Assembly: GCA_000434775.1 (NCBI GenBank)
Contig: FR895491.1
Span: forward strand, 56,600-66,739
Direction of reading: 5' to 3'
From: Eggerthella sp. CAG:368
GTDB lineage: Bacteria > Actinomycetota > Coriobacteriia > Coriobacteriales > Eggerthellaceae
DNA length: 10,140 nt
Made by a program: the position numbers and the translations under genes
In this document: positions 1 to 6,970 of the stretch, one piece after another
How positions within the stretch are numbered: position 1 is the stretch's first letter
Layout: each line of letters begins with the position of its first letter
The notes under the pieces: model-generated
Told to the model about the DNA's origin: nothing
Databases searched by the model: none
The model's input: only the letters and a program-made list of their open reading frames with translations

Positions 1-289
1 CATGCTTCCAAATATTGCTTCGAAAATAATAGTTCTTATTTCACTTGATGTAGGAAGCGTCATTTTGTTCTGTTCATCTTTGAGTTTTTTGGGTCTTGGC
101 GCTCAGCCTCCTTCGCCTGATTGGGGTGCGATGATTTCTGACGGAAAAGACTATCTACGTTATGCGCCTTGGATGTCGGTTTTTCCCGGCTTAGCCATTG
201 CGATGGCTGCCATTACCTTTAACTTGCTTGGAGATGGTCTACGTGACTACATTGATCCCCGTATGCGCGAGATGGTTAAGGTGGAATAG
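1..289 (+). CDS. Peptide/nickel-type ABC transporter permease, DppC/OppC-like (3' end only)
   Basis: This is the C-terminal part of a membrane permease that helps form the channel of a binding-protein-dependent importer for peptides, nickel or similar ligands. About 95 residues are visible. They include LSFLGLGAQPPSPDWG, which lies in the conserved cytoplasmic (EAA-type) loop that contacts the ATPase, and the family's C-terminal signature NLLGDGLRDYIDPRMR. Hydrophobic stretches flank the loop. The ATG at position 2 is internal, because the family motif xLPN is already under way there, so the gene begins left of the window. It ends in TAG at 287-289, nine bases before the ATPase gene, consistent with one operon. 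The family is clear; the transported substrate cannot be told from this fragment. Confidence 0.93.
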   Translation, partial: MLPNIASKIIVLISLDVGSVILFCSSLSFLGLGAQPPSPDWGAMISDGKDYLRYAPWMSVFPGLAIAMAAITFNLLGDGLRDYIDPRMREMVKVE

Positions 290-298
290 GTAGATCGT

Positions 299-1270
299 AT
301 GAGCGAATTATTAAAAGTGAGAAATCTTAACGTTGATTTCTTGGTAAAAAAAGAACAAATCCATGTTGTGAACGATGTATCTTTCGATGTTCAAGAAGGT
401 GAAGTGCTTGCCATAATTGGCGAAACGGGTTGCGGAAAATCAGTTACCGCCAACGCCATCCTTCATCTTTTGCCAGAAAATGCTCGGGTTAGCGGTTCTC
501 TTGAATTTGAAGGGAAAAACTTGCTCGATTTGAACGAGCATGAATACAGAAAACTGCGCGGAACAAAAATAATGAATGTCGCCCAAAACCCTGTAACGTC
601 GCTTGACCCTCTTATAAAGATTGGACCTCAAGTAAAGGAGTGCGTTACTCGCCGGTATGAGCCTTCTTCTTTGTCCGGTGGGGCTATAAAGAATCGGGTT
701 ATTGAAATATTAAGTAGCTTAAGACTTAAAGGGAAAAATTCGAGTTACGAAAAGTATGCCTGCGAGCTTTCGGGGGGTATGTGTCAACGTGTTCTTATTG
801 CAATGGGTGTCATTACGCATCCAAAACTCTTGATTGTTGATGAGCCTACCAAAGCTATTGATTGGGTTTTAAGAAAAAGCGTGGTAGGAATGCTTGAAAG
901 GCTCAATAAAGAAGTGGGTTGTACGTTGGTGGTAATTACCCATGATATTCCGTTTGCGGAATAAATTGCTGATCGTGTTGCGGTTTTCTATGCCGGTGAA
1001 ATAGTCGAAATCGGAGCAACACAAGATGTTCTTGATTCACCACAGCATCCCTATACCCAAGGTCTTATCAATTCTTCTCCTTCAAAGGGTTTTAAGATTA
1101 TGAAGGGCCATATGCCTGCTTTTACAAGCCAGTTTGAAGGCTGTAGGTTTTTTCCTCGGTGCTCAAAGGCAACAGAAGAGTGTAAAAAAACCATTCATTT
1201 GCAGGCGCTTTCAGATAGGCAAAAGACTAGATGCTGTTATGTTGAGAGCGGCGAGGTGCAGCATGCTTAA
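299..1270 (+). pseudogene. Peptide/nickel-type ABC transporter ATPase (DppD/OppD-like), interrupted by an in-frame TAA
   Basis: This would be one of two ATPases powering the importer. The intact part has Walker A GETGCGKS (residues 41-48), Q-loop Q96, signature LSGGMCQR (157-164), Walker B LLIVDE (177-182) and H-loop H215. A TAA at 962-964 stops translation after residue 221, six residues past the H-loop. The same frame then stays open for 101 more codons to TAA 1268-1270. That tail carries the last nucleotide-binding segment (IADRVAVFYAGEIVEIG) and the oligopeptide-transporter C-terminal domain, with HPYT at codons 250-253 and cysteines at 282, 288 and 295 (GCRFFPRC...C). The combined 323 codons match the usual family length, so this is a nonsense change, not a frameshift or a natural short form. 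The start at 299 follows a weak AGG (288-290). A sequencing error is possible. If the stop is real, the 221-residue product probably does not work. No good restart codon follows the stop. Confidence 0.88.
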
Positions 1271-2018
1271 TGTTTCTCATGTTTCAAAAACGTTTTCTTC
1301 AGGGTTTTTGGGAAGTAAAAAAACAAAAGCAGTTAATGATGTTTCCTTTAAAGTTGAAAAAGGAAGCATCTTTGGCTTGGTTGGCGGAAGCGGATCAGGC
1401 AAAACAACGCTTTCTCGCATAATAATGGGATTGCTCTATCCTGATGCCGGCTCTGTTGAGCTCGACGGAAGAAATCTTCTTCTGTTGTCTAGAAAAGAAT
1501 GGAAAACTGTTCGAAAAGATATTCAGATGGTTTTTCAAAATCCGCAAAAAACATTTAATCCTCGATTTACGGTGCGACAAAGCTGTCTTGAACCTCTTCG
1601 CTTATTTTCTCTTTGTGCGCCTCAAGACGAGGAAAAAACAGTGTGTGAAATGCTTGATTCGGTTGGTGTTTCGTATGATCAGCTTAATAAGTATCCTCAC
1701 GAAATAAGCGGTGGACAGGCGCAGCGAATAGCCATTGCTCGCGCTCTTGTTTTGCAGCCGAAACTTATTATTTGTGATGAGGCAACATCAATGTTGGATG
1801 TTTCTATTCAGGCACAAATTGTTGATTTGCTTCGGCATATCAACAAAGAGTGGGGTACTACGCTTCTTTTTATTTCACATGATTTAGAAGTAGTTAAATA
1901 TCTAGCCGACTCTGTTGGGATTATGAATAAGGGACACTTAGTTGAGAGCGGGAAAACGAAAGAGGTGTTCTCTAATCCAGTAGATGCCTTCACTAAAGAG
2001 CTTTTTTCTGCGTTATAG
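1263..2018 (+). CDS. Peptide/nickel-type ABC transporter ATPase, short DppF/OppF-like form
   Basis: This is the second ATPase of the importer, 251 residues. It has Walker A GGSGSGKTT (41-49), Q-loop Q92, signature SGGQ (149-152), Walker B LIICDE (168-173), D-loop SMLD (176-179) and H-loop H206, so all catalytic motifs look intact. It ends at NPVDAFTKELFSAL, just where longer relatives begin the oligopeptide-transporter C-terminal domain; such short forms are known among partner ATPases. The frame is open further upstream, but I chose ATG 1263. It gives the normal N-terminus MLNVSHVSKTF, has a GAGG a few bases upstream, and overlaps the end of the preceding ATPase frame by 8 bases (1263-1270). 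That overlap suggests translational coupling. Premature termination at 962 in the upstream gene, about 300 bases earlier, could therefore also lower its expression. Substrate unknown. Confidence 0.93.
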   Translation: MLNVSHVSKTFSSGFLGSKKTKAVNDVSFKVEKGSIFGLVGGSGSGKTTLSRIIMGLLYPDAGSVELDGRNLLLLSRKEWKTVRKDIQMVFQNPQKTFNPRFTVRQSCLEPLRLFSLCAPQDEEKTVCEMLDSVGVSYDQLNKYPHEISGGQAQRIAIARALVLQPKLIICDEATSMLDVSIQAQIVDLLRHINKEWGTTLLFISHDLEVVKYLADSVGIMNKGHLVESGKTKEVFSNPVDAFTKELFSAL

Positions 2019-2077
2019 ATTGGTCTGTCCTATAGAGCTGGGATCTTTTGTCTAAGTGTTTATGTCATGTGATCGCG

Positions 2078-2095
2078 AAAGATATTTGTATCTTT
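2078..2095 (+). other. AT-rich hairpin downstream of the ABC operon
   Basis: AAAGATA and TATCTTT form a perfect 7-bp stem around a TTTG loop, 60 bases after the second ATPase gene. The stem has only one G-C pair and is followed by GTGTG, not a T-run, so it is a poor intrinsic terminator. Apart from a weak 5-bp repeat at 2014-2018/2030-2034, I see no other candidate transcription end for the transporter operon in 2019-2150. Confidence 0.25.
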
Positions 2096-2156
2096 GTGTG
2101 TTGCCTAGTCAAGAAGAACACTCATGCTTTTGGGTAACGCCATTGATACTGCGTAT

Positions 2157-2199
2157 TGTTTCGTAATGTTTCAGAAAACGCAAAGTACTGTTTCGTAAT
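2157..2199 (+). repeat. Two direct copies of TGTTTCGTAAT, 32 bp apart
   Basis: The 11-mer TGTTTCGTAAT occurs at 2157-2167 and again at 2189-2199. The offset of 32 bp is about three helical turns, so both copies face the same side of the DNA. The core TCGTAA recurs a third time at 2209-2214, giving starts at 2161, 2193 and 2209 (offsets 32 and 16). The repeats sit directly upstream of the predicted gltB promoter and look like regulator binding sites. Confidence 0.7.
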
Positions 2200-2215
2200 T
2201 GTTACGAGTCGTAAC
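2158..2215 (-). promoter_or_regulatory. Phased GTTTC/GTnAC half-sites resembling an actinobacterial GlnR box array
   Basis: On the plus strand, GTTTC lies at 2158-2162, 2168-2172 and 2190-2194, GTTAC at 2201-2205 and GTAAC at 2211-2215. The starts are spaced 10, 22, 11 and 10 bp, close to whole helical turns. Read on the minus strand, 2205-2190 is GTAAC-n6-GAAAC, an exact fit to the published GlnR consensus GTnAC-n6-GAAAC of Streptomyces and relatives. GlnR is an OmpR-type nitrogen regulator. The array ends about 34 bp upstream of the candidate -10, where an activator would bind. The motif positions are observed; the identity of the regulator is inferred. Confidence 0.5.
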
Positions 2216-2216
2216 A
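2200..2216. promoter_or_regulatory. 17-bp palindromic operator candidate, TnrA/GlnR-like
   Basis: TGTTACGA-G-TCGTAACA has perfect 8-bp arms around one central base. It fits exactly the Bacillus TnrA/GlnR consensus TGTnA-n7-TnACA, the site of MerR-family nitrogen regulators; TnrA represses gltAB in Bacillus subtilis. A degenerate version, TGTTT-n7-TTTCA, lies at 2157-2173, matching six of the eight fixed positions. The palindrome overlaps the GTnAC half-site array, so the two readings are alternative explanations of the same bases. Confidence 0.5.
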
Positions 2217-2223
2217 CCGACAC

Positions 2224-2254
2224 TTCACTTTCTCGAAAGGGTTTAGTGTATACA
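2224..2254 (+). promoter_or_regulatory. Candidate gltB promoter
   Basis: TATACA at 2249-2254 is a reasonable -10, immediately preceded by TG. The nearest -35 candidate, TTCACT at 2224-2229, is weak and sits 19 bp away. A poor -35 would suit a promoter needing an activator bound at the half-sites just upstream. A start near 2261 would give a leader of about 105 nt. No better pair was found between the operator region and gltB. Confidence 0.35.
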
Positions 2255-2257
2255 GTC

Positions 2258-2335
2258 AGCAAACTAGCCCAAGGAATCAGTCAAGCTAGACCGAGGTAGT
2301 TTGCTTGAAGCTCAAGTAAGCATGTCGTTTGAGTT
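2258..2335 (+). promoter_or_regulatory. Structured gltB leader with competing hairpins
   Basis: Four helices can be drawn here. (1) AGCAAACTA 2258-2266 pairs with TAGTTTGCT 2297-2305, 9 bp. (2) TCAAGC 2281-2286 pairs with GCTTGA 2303-2308. (3) CTTGA 2304-2308 pairs with TCAAG 2312-2316 around a 3-base loop. (4) CTCAA 2311-2315 pairs with TTGAG 2329-2333, extendable to 2309/2335 with a G-U pair. Helices 1, 2 and 3 share bases and exclude each other, and 3 excludes 4. This could be an RNA switch or only chance pairing. I recognise no known riboswitch class, no T-run before the gene, and no convincing leader peptide. Confidence 0.3.
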
Positions 2336-2353
2336 TTATCAAGAGTTGAAAGT

Positions 2354-2359
2354 GAGAGG
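2354..2359 (+). promoter_or_regulatory. Ribosome binding site of gltB
   Basis: GAGAGG lies six bases before the ATG at 2366. It supports that start over the out-of-frame ATG at 2322, which has no comparable site. Confidence 0.75.
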
Positions 2360-2365
2360 TTCGGA

Positions 2366-5300
2366 ATGCAATTACGGAAGGAGCCCGCGCAAAACGGGCT
2401 ATATCGTCCAGAGTTCGAACATGATGCGTGCGGTATTGGCGCACTTGCCCATTTGAAGGGTGTTCGTACTCACCAAATGGTTGACGACGCTTTGTCGGTT
2501 CTTGTTAATCTGGAGCATCGAGGCGGAAAAGGTCTTGAGCACAACACCGGTGATGGCGCTGGTATTTTGTTCCAAGTTCCCCATCATTTCTTTCGCAAAG
2601 AAGCGCAAAAGTATGGCCATCTTTTGCCTGACGAAGGTGATTATGGTGTAGCAATGCTCTTCTTCCCTCAAGATGAAAAAGGGGTAGAAGTTTCCAAGCG
2701 TATTTTTGAAGAGGGTTGTGCTCAGGCGGGCTTGCGTCTTTTGTTTTGGCGCGAAGTTCCTGTTGACCCTCATGATTTAGGATCAACCGCCCGTGCTTGC
2801 ATGCCTACCATTTTGCAGGCATTTGTTGGTCGTCCTGAAGATGTTGATCGTGGCGAAGCATTTGAGCGTCGTTTGTATGTTTGCCGCCGTATGGTTGAAA
2901 AGGCCGCGGACGCTGAATATGCTCTTAAGGGCCATATCTTTTATGTTTGCTCGTTTTCTGCTCGCACTATTGTGTACAAAGGTATGCTTGTTGCAACGCA
3001 AATGCGCCGCTTCTATATTGACCTTTCCGATGCAGCAGTTAAGACAGCTATCGCTCTTGTTCATTCTCGTTATTCAACTAACACCACTCCTTCGTGGGAG
3101 CGCGCTCATCCAAATCGTTACATTATTCACAACGGCGAAATCAATACGTTGAAGGGCAATGTAAACTGGATTCGCGCGCGTGAACCAAATCTCTATTCGC
3201 CAGTTTTAGGTAAAGATCTTGAATCGGTGCTTCCTATCATTAATAAGGAAGGTTCCGACTCTGCAATTTTAGATAATGTCCTTGAATTTTTAGTCATGAA
3301 TGGCCGCGACATGACGCGCGCAGTTTCTATGCTGTTGCCAGAGCCATGGGATCACAACGACACGCTTCCTGCTCGTCGTCGTGCTTATGACGAATATCAG
3401 TCAATGCTTATGGAGCCCTGGGATGGTCCTGCGGCAATTGCTTACACCGATGGTACTACCTTTGGTGCGGCGCTTGATCGTAACGGTTTGCGTCCTGCTC
3501 GCTATTACCTCACGCGTGACGATCGCTTCTTGCTTTCGAGTGAAGTTGGCACTATTGAAATTGAGCCTTCGAACATTTTGACGGCGGGATGCTTAGGTCC
3601 TGGCGAAATGGTTGAGATTGATACCGCAGCCGATCGCGTAATTTGGAATGATGAAATTCGCAATCGCTATTCCAAGGAAAAGCCTTATGGTGACTGGATC
3701 AAAGAAGAAAAGATTGAAGTTTTTGATCTTGATGCGCCTGCTCAGACTGAGCCTGGAAAAGATTTGGAAGTTCCCTTTACAGTTCGCATGGCGAAGCTTG
3801 GTTATCACTGGGACGACGTTGATGAAGTAATTCGAGCTATGGCTGAAAAGGGCAGTGTTCCTTTGGCTTCTATGGGTATCGATGCTTCACTTGCTTGTCT
3901 TTCGAAGAGGAACCGCTCATTCTTTGACTATTTCTATCAGCTCTTTGCCCAAGTTACAAATCCTCCTATTGATGCGCTGCGTGAAAGCCTCGTAACGTCA
4001 AGCGTCCTCTATATTGGCAACCACGGCAATTTGCTTGAAGACTCACGTAATGCGTGTCAGCTTATTCGTTTGGATAGCCCTATTCTTACCAAGGATCAGT
4101 TCGACCGCATTGCCTCTGTTGAGCGCGTTGGGTTTAAGGCTCAGCGTTTTTCGGCAACGTATCGTAGAGATGCGGGTGAGGGTGCTCTTGAAAAAGCATT
4201 GGACGAATTGGCTGTTGAAGTTGAAAAGGCAGTGCGTAACGGTGTAAGCATTGTTATTCTGTCTGATCGCGCAGCTGCTGGCGAAGTGCCTATTCCTTCG
4301 TTATTGGCGGTATCTTCGGTACATAACCACCTCATCACCGTGGGCGTTCGTACGTTTGCCGACTTTGTTGTTGAAACAGGAGACGCTATTTCTGCCCATG
4401 ATTTCGCCGCATTGATTGGGTATTCTGCATCGGGAATCTATCCTTACATGGCTCACGAGTGCATTGCTAGCTTAGCTGAAAAGGGCGCTATCGAAGTATC
4501 TGCTGAAGAGGGAATTGCCAACTATAACAAGGCTGTTTTGGCTGGCGTTATTTCCATCATGTCGAAGATGGGCATCTCAACTATTCAGAGCTATCATTCA
4601 GCTCAGATTTTTGAGGCCGTGGGCTTTAAGCAGGAATTTGTTGACAAGCATTTTGCTGGTACGGTTTCTCGTGTTGGCGGCTTGGGTGTTAACGATGTTG
4701 AGCGCGAGGAGAATCAGCGCTATGACGATGCTGTAGCAATTCTTGAGTCTCCTGCTCCTGGGCAGCTTCCTTCTTTGGGTCTTACCAAGTGGCGCCCGCA
4801 AGGTGGTGAGGAACACTTAATTGATCCGCAGACTATCTACTTGCTTCAGCATGCATGCCGTGAGGGCAACTACGAATTGTTTAAGCAGTACAGCGATCAT
4901 CTTCATCAGGAAGGTCGCGCTATTCGTCTGCGTGATTTGCTCGACTTTGTTACCGATCGCGCTCCTGTTCCTTTGGAAGAAGTTGAGCCTGCTGAGTCAA
5001 TCGCAAAGCGATTTAATACGGGCGCTATGAGTTATGGTTCGATTTCCGAAGAAGCTCATAAGTGCATGGCAATCGCTATGAATCGTTTGGGTGGTCGCTC
5101 CAATTCTGGTGAAGGCGGAGAAGATCCTCGTCGAGAAACGCCACTTCCTAATGGTGATTCAATGAACTCGGCTATTAAGCAGATTGCCTCTGGTCGCTTC
5201 GGCGTTACCAGCCGCTATCTTTCTTCTGCGATTGAGATTCAGATTAAGATGGCTCAGGGCGCAAAGCCTGGTGAGGGTGGTCACCTGCCAGGTAAGAAAG

Positions 5301-6970
5301 TGTATCCTTGGATTGCTGAGGTTCGTCAGTCTACCCCTGGTATTGGCTTGATTTCGCCTCCTCCACATCATGATATTTATTCGATAGAAGACTTGGCGGA
5401 GCTTATCTTCGATCTTAAGAACGCAAACCCTAACGCACGTGTTTCGGTAAAACTTGTTTCAGAAGCTGGCGTTGGCACCATTGCAACCGGTGTTGCAAAG
5501 GGGGCTGCCGATAAGATTTTGATTTCGGGCCACAATGGTGGTTCGGGTGCAGCTCCTCGTGATTCAATCTGGCATGCAGGTTTACCCTTAGAACTCGGCA
5601 TCGCTGAAGCCCAGCAAACTCTGCTTCAAAATGGTCTTCGTTCTCGTGTTGTTCTTGAGGCAGATGGTAAGTTGATGGACGGCAAAGATGTTGCGGTTGC
5701 TTGCTTGCTTGGTGCGGAAGAGTTTGGTTTTGCAACCATGCCGTTGATTGCTATGGGTTGTTTGATGCAGCGTGACTGCCAGCAAGATACGTGTCCAGCG
5801 GGTATTGCAACGCAGAATTGCCGCTTGCGTAAGTGCTTCCGTGGTAAGCCGGAGCACGTAGTTAATTTTATGTTGTTCGTTGCTGAGCAACTTCGTGAGG
5901 TTATGGCAGGCTTGGGCTTCCGCACTGTTGACGAAATGGTTGGTCATCCTGAATGCTTGCGTCAGGTTGAGGTTCCTGGTAACTGGAAGGCAAACTTGCT
6001 TGACTTGTCTTCTGTTCTTGCCAATGGCGAGTGCGAATTTGGCGCTCATATTCCAGGTGCCGCAGTTCGCCATTTCTTGCCTGAGATGAAATACGATGTA
6101 GAGCTTGAAAAATCACTCGACTCCACATTGTTCCTTCCTTTATCTGAGCAAGCGCGCAAGCATATGACACCTGTTCGCTTCCGTGCTGATATTGCGAATA
6201 TCAATCGCTGTGTTGGCACCATTTTGGGCGCTGCGGTTACTAAGGCTCACCCCGAAGGTTTGCCTGATAACTCGGTAGTGGTTGACTGTGAAGGATCAGC
6301 TGGTCAGAGCTTCGGTGCTTTCATTCCGAAGGGTGTTACTTTGCATGTTACTGGCGATGCAAATGACTACTTTGGAAAAGGTCTTTCGGGCGGCATCGTT
6401 TCGGTTCATCCTTCAGAGGAGGCAACCTATAAGTACGACGAAAATACCATTGTTGGTAACGTTGCATTCTTTGGTGCTACTTCAGGTCGCGGTTTTGTGA
6501 ATGGTCTTGCTGGTCAGCGCTTTGGTGTTCGCAACTCCGGCGCTACTATCGTTGTTGAAGGTGTTGGTAATCACGGTTGCGAATATATGACAGGCGGTAT
6601 TGCCCTGATCTTAGGCGAAGTTGGTTTGAACTTTGCTGCTGGTATGACAGGCGGCATTGCCTACGTCTTTGATGAATATGGTACCTTGGCCGATCGTTGC
6701 AATATGGGGTCGGTTAAGTTTGAAACGCCTACCAGTGATGAACTCGAGTTTATCCATAGCCTTATCGAGGAGCATGTTGACTACACGGCAAGTCCGCGCG
6801 GAATAAAGATGCTCTATCGCTTTGACTCTATGAAAAAGCACTTTGTTAAGGTTATTCCGGTTGAGTACGAGCGTGTTCTTCAAATTGTTGCTGCAGCGGA
6901 AGCTGAGGGCAAAAGCCATGAAGAAGCACTAGAAGAAGCGTACGAAATCGTAGGAAAGGGGCGTCAGTAA
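2366..6970 (+). CDS. gltB: Glutamate synthase, large (alpha) subunit
   Basis: This subunit converts glutamine plus 2-oxoglutarate to two glutamates using electrons from GltD, in the cytoplasm. Its 1534 residues are the normal length. A class II glutaminase domain spans about 22-430. The predicted nucleophile is Cys22 (HDACGIG), so a 21-residue propeptide is expected to be cleaved. HSRYSTNT (Arg235 in this stretch) and HNGEIN (255-260) complete its active site. A central domain spans about 470-770 (NHGNLLEDSRNA near 551). The FMN-binding synthase domain, about 840-1210, contains GAMSYGSIS near 888 and the 3Fe-4S ligands Cys1132, Cys1138 and Cys1143 (C-x5-C-x4-C). A glycine-rich GXGXG domain spans about 1270-1470 (GCEYMTGG, GMTGGIAYV). 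No key residue is missing. GAGAGG precedes ATG 2366, and the gene overlaps gltD by one base. The upstream nitrogen-type operator motifs suggest nitrogen control. Confidence 0.98.
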   Translation: MQLRKEPAQNGLYRPEFEHDACGIGALAHLKGVRTHQMVDDALSVLVNLEHRGGKGLEHNTGDGAGILFQVPHHFFRKEAQKYGHLLPDEGDYGVAMLFFPQDEKGVEVSKRIFEEGCAQAGLRLLFWREVPVDPHDLGSTARACMPTILQAFVGRPEDVDRGEAFERRLYVCRRMVEKAADAEYALKGHIFYVCSFSARTIVYKGMLVATQMRRFYIDLSDAAVKTAIALVHSRYSTNTTPSWERAHPNRYIIHNGEINTLKGNVNWIRAREPNLYSPVLGKDLESVLPIINKEGSDSAILDNVLEFLVMNGRDMTRAVSMLLPEPWDHNDTLPARRRAYDEYQSMLMEPWDGPAAIAYTDGTTFGAALDRNGLRPARYYLTRDDRFLLSSEVGTIEIEPSNILTAGCLGPGEMVEIDTAADRVIWNDEIRNRYSKEKPYGDWIKEEKIEVFDLDAPAQTEPGKDLEVPFTVRMAKLGYHWDDVDEVIRAMAEKGSVPLASMGIDASLACLSKRNRSFFDYFYQLFAQVTNPPIDALRESLVTSSVLYIGNHGNLLEDSRNACQLIRLDSPILTKDQFDRIASVERVGFKAQRFSATYRRDAGEGALEKALDELAVEVEKAVRNGVSIVILSDRAAAGEVPIPSLLAVSSVHNHLITVGVRTFADFVVETGDAISAHDFAALIGYSASGIYPYMAHECIASLAEKGAIEVSAEEGIANYNKAVLAGVISIMSKMGISTIQSYHSAQIFEAVGFKQEFVDKHFAGTVSRVGGLGVNDVEREENQRYDDAVAILESPAPGQLPSLGLTKWRPQGGEEHLIDPQTIYLLQHACREGNYELFKQYSDHLHQEGRAIRLRDLLDFVTDRAPVPLEEVEPAESIAKRFNTGAMSYGSISEEAHKCMAIAMNRLGGRSNSGEGGEDPRRETPLPNGDSMNSAIKQIASGRFGVTSRYLSSAIEIQIKMAQGAKPGEGGHLPGKKVYPWIAEVRQSTPGIGLISPPPHHDIYSIEDLAELIFDLKNANPNARVSVKLVSEAGVGTIATGVAKGAADKILISGHNGGSGAAPRDSIWHAGLPLELGIAEAQQTLLQNGLRSRVVLEADGKLMDGKDVAVACLLGAEEFGFATMPLIAMGCLMQRDCQQDTCPAGIATQNCRLRKCFRGKPEHVVNFMLFVAEQLREVMAGLGFRTVDEMVGHPECLRQVEVPGNWKANLLDLSSVLANGECEFGAHIPGAAVRHFLPEMKYDVELEKSLDSTLFLPLSEQARKHMTPVRFRADIANINRCVGTILGAAVTKAHPEGLPDNSVVVDCEGSAGQSFGAFIPKGVTLHVTGDANDYFGKGLSGGIVSVHPSEEATYKYDENTIVGNVAFFGATSGRGFVNGLAGQRFGVRNSGATIVVEGVGNHGCEYMTGGIALILGEVGLNFAAGMTGGIAYVFDEYGTLADRCNMGSVKFETPTSDELEFIHSLIEEHVDYTASPRGIKMLYRFDSMKKHFVKVIPVEYERVLQIVAAAEAEGKSHEEALEEAYEIVGKGRQ

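Noticed and set aside
671..685. A second signature-like SLSGG (residues 124-128) inside the first ATPase, before the true LSGGMCQR.
   Set aside because: It lies in the variable helical region about 30 residues before the real signature, and the following residues (AIKNR) do not match the motif. Likely coincidence.
1134..1262. An N-terminal extension of 43 residues on the second ATPase if translation started at 1134.
   Set aside because: These bases encode the C-terminal domain of the first ATPase in another frame, and the extension lacks family similarity. ATG 1263 gives the normal start.
2322..2456. Possible leader peptide of about 44 codons starting at ATG 2322 and overlapping the start of gltB out of frame.
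   Set aside because: It has no convincing ribosome binding site, and most of its length lies inside gltB, whose own start has GAGAGG. It looks like a chance open frame.
5588..6073. A 161-codon open frame antisense to gltB, with other antisense frames nearby.
   Set aside because: The sense strand is a fully conserved GltB domain. The antisense translation shows no recognisable motif or ribosome binding site and is a codon-bias shadow.
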